Source: Aliihoeflea sp. 2WW (lineage in GTDB: Bacteria; Pseudomonadota; Alphaproteobacteria; Rhizobiales; Rhizobiaceae). From it: a stretch of 64,000 bases of DNA. Location: the NCBI RefSeq assembly GCF_000497755.1, contig NZ_AYOD01000021.1, positions 62,001 through 126,000 of the forward strand, in the 5' to 3' direction. Below the pieces are notes generated by a model. It ran no database searches, was not told the DNA's origin, and saw nothing but the letters and a program-made list of their open reading frames with translations. Numbering within the stretch: the stretch's first letter is position 1; each line of letters begins with the position of its first letter. The translations under genes and the position numbers were made by a program. This document shows, piece by piece, positions 34,671 to 43,760 of the stretch.

Positions 34671-34715
34671 ATCATAATCCTTGTGTCGGGGGTTCGAATC
34701 CCTCCTCCGCTACCA
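34671..34715 (+). repeat. attachment site: tRNA-Met-like (CAU) 3' end, copy 1
   Basis: 45 bp identical to 62285-62329. It starts in an anticodon loop (ATCATAA, CAU anticodon) and holds the T arm (GGGGGTTCGAATCCCTC) and the acceptor end CTCCGCT-A-CCA. The sequence upstream does not give the matching 5' acceptor strand or a D arm, so this is a tRNA 3' half and not an intact tRNA gene. Tyrosine integrases lie on both sides, directed away. Confidence 0.85.
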
Positions 34716-34791
34716 TTATAAGTGCTTGTTTTTAATACGAAAACCGGCGTTCTTGGGTTTAGCCCATCCCGGCTTTAACGTGGCATATGCG

Positions 34792-34884
34792 CTAGCACAG
34801 GACTAGCACAGCCCGATTTTGAGCCCTTTTTAATCAGTGCGTTAGAGGGTGTCTCCAAAACGCGTTAGCACGGTCCTAGCACAG
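34792..34884. repeat. candidate arm-type sites of the right integrase
   Basis: CTAGCACAG at 34792, 34803 and 34876 and TTAGCACGG at 34865. They form two pairs, each with 11-bp spacing (one helical turn), between the attachment site and the integrase start. Confidence 0.6.
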
Positions 34885-34918
34885 CGCTCGGCACCAACGT
34901 AACGCCATTGGACATCGC

Positions 34919-36202
34919 ATGAGCAAGACCAGCAAACGCCCCTTCACTCTCTTCCAGCGCACCTCGCTGGGAGGCAAGCAGGTCCGGAAATCGCTTGGCA
35001 CGGACGACGAGCAGGAAGCCGAGCAGCTCGCTTATCAGGCGTGGGGTGAAGCGCACTATCGGAGCAAGCACGGCCTTCAGCTGGAAGCGACCGCGTTTTC
35101 GGTGGTCGCCGAAAAGTTCATCGAGAAGATGCAGGCGGAAGCCGAACGCGGCGAGCGCAGCCCATATCACAAGAATGACTGGCCACCGATTATCCGACGC
35201 TACCTGATCGGGTTCTTCGGTGATCGCTCTGTCGATGGCATCCGTGACGCCGATCTTGAGCGTTACCTGGAATGGCGCAAGCACTATTGGTCGACAGGTC
35301 CGGGCAAAGACATCCCCTACATCGAGTACGAACGCGACGGCAAGAAGCTGCGTCGACAGCCGAAACGTGATGTGCCGTCCATCAGCCGACAGCGCGGTGA
35401 ACTCGTGGCGGTTCGCGCGCTGTTTGATCAACTGGCTCGATGGGGCCACGTGACGCCGATATCGGGGATCAGCATTCGGGCCAACCGCCGCATTGATAAT
35501 CGCAGACCCAGCTTCGAACCGCACGAATATGCCAAGCTGATCCAGACAAGTCTGGATCGCCTCGTGGATCCGATCATGCTGGCAGGAGGTCCCAAAGAGG
35601 TGACCAGTTCGGATGGCCGTGCGTGGAAACAGGTCAAGATTGACGACCACACACGTCGCGACCGTATCGCCCTGCACTGTTACGTTGAGCTTGCCGCGAA
35701 CACCGGCATGCGTCCGACTGAAACGAAGAACCTCAACTGGGGTGACATCCTTGGCTACCGTGACATCATCAATAAACCGATCGGCGAACGTGATGTGCGC
35801 ATTCGCGTCCGGGGCAAAGGCAAAAGCGGGACGCTGATCCCGCAACTCGCGGCGATCCCGGCTCTCGACATGCTGTGGCAGATGTTCGTCAAGGAGGTGG
35901 GACGTGAGCCACGGGATGACGAACCCGTGTTTGCGGATCCGAAGGGCCAGCGGGTCTTGTCATTTGCGAACGGCTTTCGGCAGCTATTGAAGGCCGCGGA
36001 CCTCGAATACGACCATCGGGGTGTGCGCCGAACCCCCTATTCACTTCGCCACTTCTACGTGTCGCAGCAGCTCGCACACGGCGTTCCCATTCATGACCTC
36101 GCACGCAATACTCGCACGTCGATCCAAATGATGGACAAGCACTACGCTCAGGTGCAGGTCGAGCGAATGAAAGATAGCCTGCGGCCAGATTGGCGGAATT
36201 GA
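34919..36202 (+). CDS. tyrosine-type site-specific integrase of the right element
   Basis: 427 residues. Catalytic residues are visible: ELAANTGMRPTETKNL (Arg I), RRTPYSLRHFYVSQQLA (H/R box, here LRHFY), and DKHYAQV with the nucleophile Tyr. The N-terminal domain (SLGTDDEQEAEQLAYQAWGE) is an AP2-like arm-binding fold. It starts 204 bp after the att copy with two pairs of 9-bp repeats between. ATG 34919 has no good ribosome site. It is likely the integrase of the 34.7-62.3 kb element. Confidence 0.92.
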   Translation: MSKTSKRPFTLFQRTSLGGKQVRKSLGTDDEQEAEQLAYQAWGEAHYRSKHGLQLEATAFSVVAEKFIEKMQAEAERGERSPYHKNDWPPIIRRYLIGFFGDRSVDGIRDADLERYLEWRKHYWSTGPGKDIPYIEYERDGKKLRRQPKRDVPSISRQRGELVAVRALFDQLARWGHVTPISGISIRANRRIDNRRPSFEPHEYAKLIQTSLDRLVDPIMLAGGPKEVTSSDGRAWKQVKIDDHTRRDRIALHCYVELAANTGMRPTETKNLNWGDILGYRDIINKPIGERDVRIRVRGKGKSGTLIPQLAAIPALDMLWQMFVKEVGREPRDDEPVFADPKGQRVLSFANGFRQLLKAADLEYDHRGVRRTPYSLRHFYVSQQLAHGVPIHDLARNTRTSIQMMDKHYAQVQVERMKDSLRPDWRN

Positions 36203-36269
36203 GATTCAGTTCCTTTAATAGATCAATAGATCTATTCGCCAGTCCCCTTCGATATACTAGGGTCCAGAC

Positions 36270-36524
36270 TCATAACCAGTAGCTGACGGTTGCCGCGATG
36301 CAGATGGCGGCCAGGAAGTTGGTCGCAAGCCTGTCATAGCGGGTAGCGATGCGAAGAAAGTCCTTGAGGCGGCAGAACATGCGCTCGATGGCGTTGCGGT
36401 CGCGGTAGAGATAGGGCGAGAAGTAGTTCTTCCACTTCCTGTTTGCCTTCGGCGGTATGTACTTCGACAACGAAAGTTCGCGCTTCCAATCGCCAGTTCG
36501 CCGGCTGCCCCAAACATCCATCAT
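36270..36524 (-). mobile_element. IS5-family transposase, C-terminal fragment
   Basis: 84 residues ending in the typical last part of IS5/IS427-group transposases: YIPPKANRKWKNYFSPYLYR, then DRNAIERMFCRLKDFLRIATRYDRLATNFLAA and CIAATVSYWL. This includes the conserved Glu of the DDE triad (NAIERMF). The N-terminal part with the first two Asp residues is missing, so it is a dead remnant. It lies just after the integrase and 140 bp before the flagellin gene. Confidence 0.85.
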
Positions 36525-36666
36525 CGAGCGGGTGTTCCATGCCGTCCGCCGACGAGACGTGACCCAGGGTCACCTCCGTTGAAGTTTTCATTCATCACTC
36601 GTTAACCATGACATACCATGAGTTGTATTGAGACCGAGTTGCCGGTTGCAGTGCATGGAGAAGATC

Positions 36667-38391
36667 ATGGCAAGCATACTCACCAACTCTTCCGCCATGA
36701 CTGCCCTGCAAACGCTCCGCAGCCTCAGCAGCGCCATGGCACGGGAGCAATCCGCGATTGCGACCGGGCTCCGCGTGGCTCAAGCATCCGACAACGCCGC
36801 GTACTGGTCCATTTCAGTGAGTATGCGATCGACCGTTGGTGCACTGTCCGCCGTGAACGATGCCCTCGGACTTGGTGCAGCGATCGTAGACATCGCGTAT
36901 TCGGGGATTGGACAGACCAAAGACCTCATTTCGGCCGTCCGTGACCGACTTGTTTTAGCGTCATCCAGTAGCGATCATCATGTGGCAATTCAGGGCGAGA
37001 TTTCGCAACTTGCCGCCCAGACCCAAGCGGTCGCGTCTTCGGCAACCGTCGGCGGCGTAAACCTCCTACTTACTGACGTCGAAGACATCTGGGAGGGCCG
37101 AATTGAGAACAGGTCTCAGTCCTTTCTATCATCCTATAGGAGCGAGGCTTCGGGACCGGCTCTCAGCCATATCATCCACGATCTCCAAGCCACGTCGCTT
37201 TTCAACGCCAATGGCGGGGGGATTTTGGAACGCGATCCGCGCAGTCCCCTGACCCTCGGCGGTATGCGGCTGACGTCTTCATCAACGGCCACAGGCTATT
37301 CGCCTTCTAATGATCGGATCGGGTTTAGTGCGCGGATCAGCTTCAATTTCGTCGGCCCGTTGGATTTCACGGGCGGCAATACCATGGAATTCGATCTGAC
37401 CGTCGATGCCGACAATCCAGCACATCCCATAGATTCACCTTATCATCCGGGTCTCACCAACATCATCGCAATTGATCAATCGTTGGTCGAGGACGTCCTG
37501 CCCGGATCAGGAGGTATCGTCACCAATTTTCAGCAATTTCGCTCTGTCCTAAACGCCGCCATGATCGGCACTGGTGGCTATGCGAACTTTGTATCCGATG
37601 GTCACGGTGGCATCGTTCAAAATCGCATCAGTATCGGAGTGTACCCAAGCTCCGGTCTGGATGGTTCGCAGGTTTCAATATCGAACTTCGATTCTAGCGC
37701 AGGGAGCGGAGGTCTCGTTGACGCGACGCATTGGGGATCGCGCGGCAATTCAATCAATCTGAGCTTTCAGCCCTTCAAAGTCTACCGCGACGTCGCGGTA
37801 CAATTTCAGTTTGTGGTCAACGACGAGCGAACCGACCACTTTCTCGACCAAGAGACGATCAATTCGATCCTTGGCCGCGACGATGGGCGTGTGGAAACGT
37901 CTACGGATATGGCGCTTTTGATTGAACACCTTGTCGGCCGGCCAGGCCTTGAGATTTCGGCGACCACGGCCACCACCATCTCTATCAATACAGACAGAAA
38001 TGACCGCCTAGCTGGGAGCAAGAGCCAAATCGGGTTTACTAGCATCGGCGTCAATATTGAACCGATCCCCAATTTCGGCGTTTTGGATATCGATATCGTC
38101 GGCAATCCCGATCTTTTGCCATCCTATCTTGCTGCCGTCGACGCGATGCTTAAGCGTGTGATTACTGCTGGATCAACTCTGGGCGCGCTGAAAAATCGGA
38201 TTGAGGGTCAGGCATCTAATAACTCCTATCGCATTGACGCCATCCATCGAGGAATTGGTCAATTGGTCGATGCGGATATGGAAGAAGCATCCGTGAGACT
38301 TCGCGCTCTTGAGGTCCAGCAGCAATTGGCGCTGCAGGCGCTAAACGTGGCAAATGACGCACCTGAAGCTTTGTTGCAGCTATACGCATAG
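36667..38391 (+). CDS. flagellin with an enlarged central domain
   Basis: 574 residues from ATG 36667 (MASILTNSSAMTALQTL) behind GGAGAAGATC. The N-terminal D0/D1 helices are typical of alphaproteobacterial flagellins (QTLRSLSSAMAREQSAIATGLRV, ASDNAAYWSISVSMRSTV), as is the C-terminal D0/D1 (NRIEGQASNNSYRIDAIHRGIGQLVDADMEEASVRLRALEVQQQLALQALNVAN). Between them are about 350 residues of beta-rich, Gly/Ser/Asp-rich sequence, where common rhizobial flagellins have about 100-200. It has no signal peptide, as normal. No other flagellar gene is near; it is carried as cargo of the mobile element beside an IS remnant. Confidence 0.9.
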   Translation: MASILTNSSAMTALQTLRSLSSAMAREQSAIATGLRVAQASDNAAYWSISVSMRSTVGALSAVNDALGLGAAIVDIAYSGIGQTKDLISAVRDRLVLASSSSDHHVAIQGEISQLAAQTQAVASSATVGGVNLLLTDVEDIWEGRIENRSQSFLSSYRSEASGPALSHIIHDLQATSLFNANGGGILERDPRSPLTLGGMRLTSSSTATGYSPSNDRIGFSARISFNFVGPLDFTGGNTMEFDLTVDADNPAHPIDSPYHPGLTNIIAIDQSLVEDVLPGSGGIVTNFQQFRSVLNAAMIGTGGYANFVSDGHGGIVQNRISIGVYPSSGLDGSQVSISNFDSSAGSGGLVDATHWGSRGNSINLSFQPFKVYRDVAVQFQFVVNDERTDHFLDQETINSILGRDDGRVETSTDMALLIEHLVGRPGLEISATTATTISINTDRNDRLAGSKSQIGFTSIGVNIEPIPNFGVLDIDIVGNPDLLPSYLAAVDAMLKRVITAGSTLGALKNRIEGQASNNSYRIDAIHRGIGQLVDADMEEASVRLRALEVQQQLALQALNVANDAPEALLQLYA

Positions 38392-38849
38392 AAGGCCGCG
38401 AGCGCGGTGGGTCGATCCAAAGCCTGCGCGGCTATTTCCTTGTCGGTTTTCAGCGCATAATCATCGAGCAAGCTGTTCAAGCCGCTTGCAGCGACCGGCG
38501 CGAAACTCGATGCCCCCGCTAGAAGCAACGCGCCGGTCGTCCAATTTTCGTCAAACGAATCTTGGAACGATCCGCCGGGCATAGACGGACTGCCGGCCAC
38601 CCTTGGGGTGGTCGGCTGCCCCTCAGTCACGTGGCGTCCCTCGGACTCGAATCAATAGAAGATATCGACGCAAGTCCGGCAGCGGCTAACTAGTTCGCAC
38701 AGCAGGAACAAGGCGAGTAAAAATGCTGAAAGTGAGCCTGCGCGAAGCCGCTCCATGGCTGTTGAGCTAATTGGTTATCCTGCTTCGCTTGTTCCAGAAG
38801 CGATGGCAGCAGAGGGAAGCAGGTTGGACCTTTCCTCGAACGGGATAGC
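38392..38849. other. 458 bp between convergent genes
   Basis: A minus-strand frame (38630 down to about 38394) translates to GALLLAGASSFAPVAASGLNSLLDDYALKTDKEIAAQ and then runs into the flagellin end. It looks somewhat protein-like and may be a gene remnant, but has no ribosome site or recognised motif. I see no other feature. Confidence 0.3.
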
Positions 38850-40112
38850 CTAGCAAGCCTGCAGCGGAGCCAGTTCGTCCGTCCACGGTTGCATTCTGCT
38901 CCCGAAAAAACGGTCGCGGGCTTCTGCCGTAAAGAGTTCGGCGGGGAGAGTATGCACGCCGAGAAGCGATGCGACTGCAGGAAGTACTGCCTCTGGATCG
39001 CGCTGGTGATTAAGTAAGGCGGCGTGCCGCCGACGCGTCCCTTCTTCGTCGAATCCAGCACGCCATTCTGCTATGAGCCTCCCCATGAAGCGCATGCGCC
39101 TCATCCGCTCCCGCCGTTCCCGGACGTATGGTTGAAATTCGGCGCGTCCCCATCTGGAACTCGACGAGAGTATTTCCGAGACAAGGCGCGCGTCCCTGAA
39201 CGCTATCGATAGGCCCTGCCCTGCGATCGGGTCGTTGTGACCGGCGGCGTCGCCAATGAGGACCGCTCCTTCGGCAGCAGGATCAGTTGACCAGACGTCT
39301 TCGTTCGGGTAGCCGCGGCAGGGTCCGTCAGGCCGAGCCGCGGCCAGCGCCTCACTGCCTTCCACGGTTCCAAACCGGAACGCCTCAAGGAACTTCCGCG
39401 CACCTTCGGCTCCGGCGAAACGGCCTTTCTGGGCTTTGGCGCATACGAGATAGAGGCGCGATCTGCCGCCGCCCTGCGGGAACACAAAATAAACGACATC
39501 TCCTTCCGTACCTATCGTTTGGGCAGTGTCCGGCCAGCCCTGGACCTCCTCCACCAGTAGGCCGGTTATCAAGTAGCGGGGCGGATCGGACAGTCGCCGG
39601 ATACCCAACTGACGGCAGACTGAAGAACCGCGGCCATCCGCCCCCACAAGGAGATCGCAGGTCATTTCGTGGCGCACTCCGTCCCGCGTGAAGGTGATCC
39701 TTGAGGGCTTGCTCCCGATGAACTGCAATCTGTCGACGCCGCGGAGGAGACGGGCGCCTGCCTCGACCGCGGCTGCGTTGAGGGCGTTGCAGATCTGAAC
39801 GTGCTGCATCGTCAGAGGACCCCGAACTCCTTCGACTACCGTCGACAGGTCCGAATGCAGAGGTTCCCCCAAACCGGTCTCCGGAAAGCTGAGGTGACAG
39901 GTGACGTGGTGCGCTCCCGCCCGGAGAAGACGGTCGTACAACCGGAGTTGCCGCGCCTCCAGAACGCCCCAGGGCGCTATCCATTCACCTCGAACGCGAT
40001 CAACGTGAAAGCGGCTCTTCTCCAGCATCGTTGTTTCGATCCCGCGCGATGCGAGTGCAAATGCGAGCGCGCTTCCAGCAACGCCGGCTCCTATGATCAC
40101 CACGGATGGCAT
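38850..40112 (-). CDS. FAD-dependent monooxygenase (PHBH type)
   Basis: 420 residues. N-terminal FAD-binding VVIIGAGVAGSALAFALASRG (residues 4-24), the DG motif CDLLVGADGRGSSVCRQLG, and the GD motif VLIGDAAGHNDPIAGQGLSIAFRDA that binds the ribityl chain. Enzymes of this class hydroxylate or epoxidise aromatic and polyketide-type substrates with NAD(P)H and O2. The substrate is unknown and no pathway gene is adjacent. Start ATG 40112 has AGGAGGAGCCGA upstream, an excellent ribosome site. Confidence 0.9.
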   Translation of the reverse strand: MPSVVIIGAGVAGSALAFALASRGIETTMLEKSRFHVDRVRGEWIAPWGVLEARQLRLYDRLLRAGAHHVTCHLSFPETGLGEPLHSDLSTVVEGVRGPLTMQHVQICNALNAAAVEAGARLLRGVDRLQFIGSKPSRITFTRDGVRHEMTCDLLVGADGRGSSVCRQLGIRRLSDPPRYLITGLLVEEVQGWPDTAQTIGTEGDVVYFVFPQGGGRSRLYLVCAKAQKGRFAGAEGARKFLEAFRFGTVEGSEALAAARPDGPCRGYPNEDVWSTDPAAEGAVLIGDAAGHNDPIAGQGLSIAFRDARLVSEILSSSSRWGRAEFQPYVRERRERMRRMRFMGRLIAEWRAGFDEEGTRRRHAALLNHQRDPEAVLPAVASLLGVHTLPAELFTAEARDRFFGSRMQPWTDELAPLQAC

Positions 40113-40456
40113 TCGGCTCCTCCTATCGAGCGAGTTGACCTAGCAGATAGCGCATGACAGGCTTCGTCCTCCACTGCATTTCCGCCGTTCCGGAGCCTCG
40201 GCAGGGCCGTCGATGTTGGCTACGATCTCGGATACCTTCCCCATCTTCGGTGCGAGGGCAGGTCGAGTGAGGCATCCGATCTTCAAGATCTCTAATCTTC
40301 AGAGCTTTCAGAACGTCGGTCATGCTGGAGCGGCTTGCGTCGTCCAAGCAGTCATCCCCCAGAACAGCGTTTGCGATCTGAAACTGCCTATCGAACCTGA
40401 CTGGGAGCTGGGCGACCCCGCGCAAGCGGATCGGCCGCCCAGATCGTTAATTGGAT
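40113..40456. other. 344 bp without a supported gene
   Basis: Short frames exist on both strands, but none has a start signal or family-like sequence. It probably holds the promoter of the FAD monooxygenase gene. Confidence 0.35.
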
Positions 40457-40921
40457 TTACTGCGCCGCTTGCGGCATATCGACGTTGTAAATGTGACGCG
40501 TAATCAGGAATTTGCCGTCCGGCCCAGGCTCGGCAAGAGTAAGCCAATCGCCAGCTACGGGCATCTCCCCATTCGGACCATTCACGGTCATGGAGTAAGT
40601 TCCGGACTGATAAATTGCGTCAGCCAGTTGTCGCGTCTCATCGACGGTCAGATCGAGGTCTTTCGCGCCCATTTGTTCGAACTGCATTGTTTGCCATTCA
40701 GCAACTCCATCCTTGCCTTGAACGCGGTCCGCATTGGGCGGGAGAACGACCGCGTCGTCCGCGTAGAGCTCGGCGATACCTTCCGCAGACTGCTCATTGA
40801 AAGCCTGCTTGTAAGCTTCGGAGATTTCGTTCGCCGTCGCCTCTGGGTCCTGTGCATGGGCAGAAAGGGGTACAGCAGCGAGCATGACGAATGATAGTGC
40901 AGTCGATTTGAACTTCTTCAT
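40457..40921 (-). CDS. secreted SnoaL/DUF4440-like (NTF2-fold) protein
   Basis: 154 residues from ATG 40921 behind GGGAGGTGAAT. A signal peptide occupies residues 1-23 (MKKFKSTALSFVMLAAVPLSAHA, cleaved before QDPE). The mature part shows the NTF2-like pattern: ISEAYKQAFNEQSAEGIAELYADDAVVLPPNADRVQGKDGVAEW, then the strands VDETRQLADAIYQSGTYSMTV and GDWLTLAEPGPDGKFLITRHIYN. Such domains bind small hydrophobic molecules, sometimes as enzymes. Periplasmic; function unknown. Confidence 0.88.
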   Translation of the reverse strand: MKKFKSTALSFVMLAAVPLSAHAQDPEATANEISEAYKQAFNEQSAEGIAELYADDAVVLPPNADRVQGKDGVAEWQTMQFEQMGAKDLDLTVDETRQLADAIYQSGTYSMTVNGPNGEMPVAGDWLTLAEPGPDGKFLITRHIYNVDMPQAAQ

Positions 40922-41164
40922 ATTCACCTCCCATTTCGCATTGCCATGAGGAAATACGCCCTTGCTAGAGCTCAGATAGGATGTGCCTATGGACATATTC
41001 CATCAAGCACAAAAGATATTGTTGAAGACGGCCGCGCACCATCAACGCAATCGCTTCCCACATTATTTTGGTCTAGATCGATATGCTGGTTCATAATTAA
41101 TTCTTTTGTCTAGCTAGTTTATTTTCCTGTTCGGGTCGAAAAGTATGCTCATTACTCGCTATTT

Positions 41165-42103
41165 CTACGTTTCTAATTCTTCTCGCGCAGCGGGCGCTGT
41201 GACGGCCAGTTCACGCAGGGTACGGATCATCAAATCGCGATCGGCCAACAAGCCCTTGTAGTAGAGCTGCGGCTCATCCAGTGCTTCAATTTGATTGACG
41301 AACCCGGCTGCTATCGCAGCGCGCTTGGGGTGGCTTGCAAGGCAAGCTAACGGATCAAGATAAATTCGGATCGTGAAGAGAATGTCGCCGCTCTCCTTGA
41401 GTTTACACAGCGTCTGACGCTCGATACGCATAAAGACACGCTGAGCGACCTCACTTGGCGTCAGATCTCCAGCCGATCCGTCCTCGCGCTCCACCTTCTT
41501 GGCGTGCATGGCCGGGTGGTAGCGGGCTGGATTGTACTGTAGCGACCAGTTGAAGCGTTCTACCGGCTGGCAGACTTGCATCTGGTCAAAGATGCGCGCG
41601 ATGAGTTGTGCCATGCGCGTGCCTCGCCCGAATTGTGGCACCGGTTCGTGGATATCGGGGAGCGGGCGATCGAACTTCTCGCTCAGCGACCATGATGATG
41701 GGAAACACAGACAGGCAGCAACTAGCCGCCAACCATCGCCGCAGTGGCGCATAAGCACCAAGTCTTCCTGTACGAGTCGAGCCGCAGTTTTCAGAGGCGC
41801 ATCATCGTCAGCCTCTAATTTTACGGTACGGCCTCCGACTTTCGCGCTTCCGGTCGTGAAGTGATGAGTATTGCCATGGTAGGTTGTAAGGTTGCCGACG
41901 ATAAGGTCCAAGGCTTCCCGCTGGGCATTCCTCGTATCGTCGCGCGCCACGAAAACGGCTTCTGATTTGTTGGCGAGAAGCTGGTCTTTCTCGTCAAGAT
42001 ACTCGTCCAGCCCCTCATCTACCTCGATGAGAAGGGTCGGATCGAGCGGGCGAAGTCCAATCGCGAACGGTTTCGCCGATCCGTCAAAAGGCGTGTGCCG
42101 CAA
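41165..42103 (-). CDS. DUF3445 heme-dependent oxidative N-demethylase-like protein
   Basis: 312 residues. It follows the DUF3445 family: MRHTPFDGSAKPFAIGLRPL at the N-terminus, KLVQEDLVLM-like middle (RLVQEDLVLMRHCGDGWRLVAACLCFPSSWSLSEKFDRPLPDIHEPVP), ERFNWSLQYNP and RIERQTLCKLKESGDILFTIRIYLDPL. The family contains heme enzymes that remove methyl groups from secondary amines with O2. The gene seems to act alone; the partner subunits of dimethylamine monooxygenase are not here. The upstream gene (42224-42682) is on the same strand, 121 bp away. Confidence 0.88.
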   Translation of the reverse strand: MRHTPFDGSAKPFAIGLRPLDPTLLIEVDEGLDEYLDEKDQLLANKSEAVFVARDDTRNAQREALDLIVGNLTTYHGNTHHFTTGSAKVGGRTVKLEADDDAPLKTAARLVQEDLVLMRHCGDGWRLVAACLCFPSSWSLSEKFDRPLPDIHEPVPQFGRGTRMAQLIARIFDQMQVCQPVERFNWSLQYNPARYHPAMHAKKVEREDGSAGDLTPSEVAQRVFMRIERQTLCKLKESGDILFTIRIYLDPLACLASHPKRAAIAAGFVNQIEALDEPQLYYKGLLADRDLMIRTLRELAVTAPAAREELET

Positions 42104-42223
42104 CCTTCGAACCTCCTTGCCAGCTTGCGCACTTGGAACACGGCCCTGGCTGCCTCATCCGCAATTGCCATCGCTTTCAGGTTCGATGCTGTCTTGAGCT
42201 CGTTGACCGTGCGTCCTGACAGC

Positions 42224-42682
42224 TCATGCTGCTCCCACTGGCGGCGCAGCCGGCGTAGTGGCATTCTGCGAGAGGAGATGGGCCGCGACGGCAAGTGCAA
42301 TTGCCACCAAACAGGCAACCATTGCGCTGACGTTGGCCTGCGCCGTCGCCAAATAGTAGTTCAACAAAATGGCGAATGCGGCGACACTGAATCCAACCGA
42401 AACTGTCGTCAAAGTGTTTCGAGCCCACCTTTCTCCGCGCCTGAAGGGAACAATGACGATGACGGCCAGCAATGCGGCCAAACCCAACATCGCCACGCCC
42501 ATCATCGCGTAGAGCGCACGGAACACGGCCCAGTCACCTGGGGCAAGCGGCTGAGATATAGACAGCGCAGCAGCGTGGTGAGAAGCCAAATCCATTGCGA
42601 GAAGATAGCGCGCGCCGAACAGCGCCAAAAGCAGAACAACGAGACCATACAGCAGCGCTGGCAGTTGATTTCCCCGCATCAC
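42224..42682 (-). CDS. four-helix membrane protein of unknown function
   Basis: 152 residues with hydrophobic segments at about 8-30, 53-78, 90-110 and 115-137. The motif DWAVFRALYAMMGVAMLGLA and the basic loop FRRGERWARNTL between helices 2 and 3 are typical of small inner-membrane proteins annotated as hypothetical. Start at the ATG pair (42682). It may be co-transcribed with DUF3445. Confidence 0.75.
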   Translation of the reverse strand: MMRGNQLPALLYGLVVLLLALFGARYLLAMDLASHHAAALSISQPLAPGDWAVFRALYAMMGVAMLGLAALLAVIVIVPFRRGERWARNTLTTVSVGFSVAAFAILLNYYLATAQANVSAMVACLVAIALAVAAHLLSQNATTPAAPPVGAA

Positions 42683-42864
42683 ACACCTCGCTCACCAGAA
42701 CAAGCGACGTTCCAGGATTGCTGAAATTCGGCGCCGCTACAACTAGACTGATTGGTTAGGTCTATTTTGCCGAGTGCGCGTTTCCACTTGGCAGACGAGA
42801 GGTTGCCCTTTGGCATCCCGGCTGTAGTCCGGACATCGGAAACGATGTTTAGGAGGACTTCAGC

Positions 42865-43314
42865 ATGTCTCATCTCAAAGCGCTCAAGCTGGCAGCCGCT
42901 CAGCCGGCTCGTGCGAACGCCGATCCCGTTCAGCGTACGCGTGACAAGGTCGTGGCGGCTCTCACGGAACAGAAGGCAGCGGCAGAGGCCAAGATCGCCG
43001 GCAACCATTATGCACCCACGCAGATGGTGTGGCGCAAGAACGAAGCGGGCGAACGCGTCCAGGTGGAAAAGCCCAAGCGGCTGCGGCCGGGCTGGTTTCA
43101 GGATGCAGCTGGCAAATCCTATTTCTCGCTGCGCTACGCGGGCCGGCCGATCGAACTCGCCAAGGATAAGAACGCCGTCGAGGTCGCCGATTTCAAAACC
43201 CTCCCGGCTCTGATCGACCAGTTGATCGCGGCTGTACAGGATGGCGAACTCGATGCACAGCTGGCAGCTGCCGCCAATGCGCGTGGCGAACAGCTGCGCA
43301 AGGCCAAGGCATGA
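42865..43314 (+). CDS. hypothetical protein of alphaproteobacterial mobile elements
   Basis: 149 residues, basic and soluble, with a strong ribosome site (TAGGAGGACTTCAGC). The sequence TQMVWRKNEAGERVQVEKPKRLRPGWF then KSYFSLRYAGRPIELAKDKNAVEVADFKTLPALIDQLIAAV looks like a small conserved domain. I recall such proteins on integrative elements near TraG or replication genes, function unknown. It overlaps the next gene by 4 bases. Confidence 0.7.
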   Translation: MSHLKALKLAAAQPARANADPVQRTRDKVVAALTEQKAAAEAKIAGNHYAPTQMVWRKNEAGERVQVEKPKRLRPGWFQDAAGKSYFSLRYAGRPIELAKDKNAVEVADFKTLPALIDQLIAAVQDGELDAQLAAAANARGEQLRKAKA

Positions 43315-43595
43315 GCGATAGCCGCAACGAGGTCGACCAGATGCTGGTCGACCAGACCGTTTTGTTCGCGCGCATGCTCTCGGGCATTACCATGCTGGGT
43401 GACGTCCAAAAAACGATTGCCCAGAGCCTCATCGATGCCCGCATTGCGCCTGACCACAAAGTGCTCATTTCTGGCAATGTTGCCGTCGCCATAAACGCGC
43501 TCAACCGTGCTTCGCACATGATCATGCGTGCGAACGTTGACCTTTGCGATCGCTACGACGCGGATATGCGCGATGATGGCCACCAACCGCATTGA
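43311..43595 (+). CDS. hypothetical protein, 94 residues
   Basis: Helical, soluble protein (QMLVDQTVLFARMLSGITML, then VQKTIAQSLIDARIAPDHKVLISGNVAVAINALNRASHMI). Its ATG overlaps the previous stop (ATGA), so the two are translated together. Not recognised. Confidence 0.7.
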   Translation: MSDSRNEVDQMLVDQTVLFARMLSGITMLGDVQKTIAQSLIDARIAPDHKVLISGNVAVAINALNRASHMIMRANVDLCDRYDADMRDDGHQPH

Positions 43596-43760
43596 CGACC
43601 GACAGCGCTTGTCATGCGCAGCATCAGCTTCAAAGAGCGTCAACAAGCGCCTTCCCAGCCATGATGCACCCCGCATGCAGGATGGCGCTTGGCGGCGCTC
43701 TTTGACGCTGGATTGGTGCCGCAGAAGCATTGTCCGACTTCAGTTGCGAACATCCTCGCC

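Noticed and set aside
34640-34715. Possible intact tRNA-Met gene
   Set aside because: Only the anticodon loop, T arm and acceptor 3' end fit; the 5' acceptor strand and D arm are absent, so it is a tRNA end used as att site.
38394-38630. Minus-strand frame after the flagellin gene
   Set aside because: Somewhat protein-like, but without start signal or motif and runs into the flagellin end.
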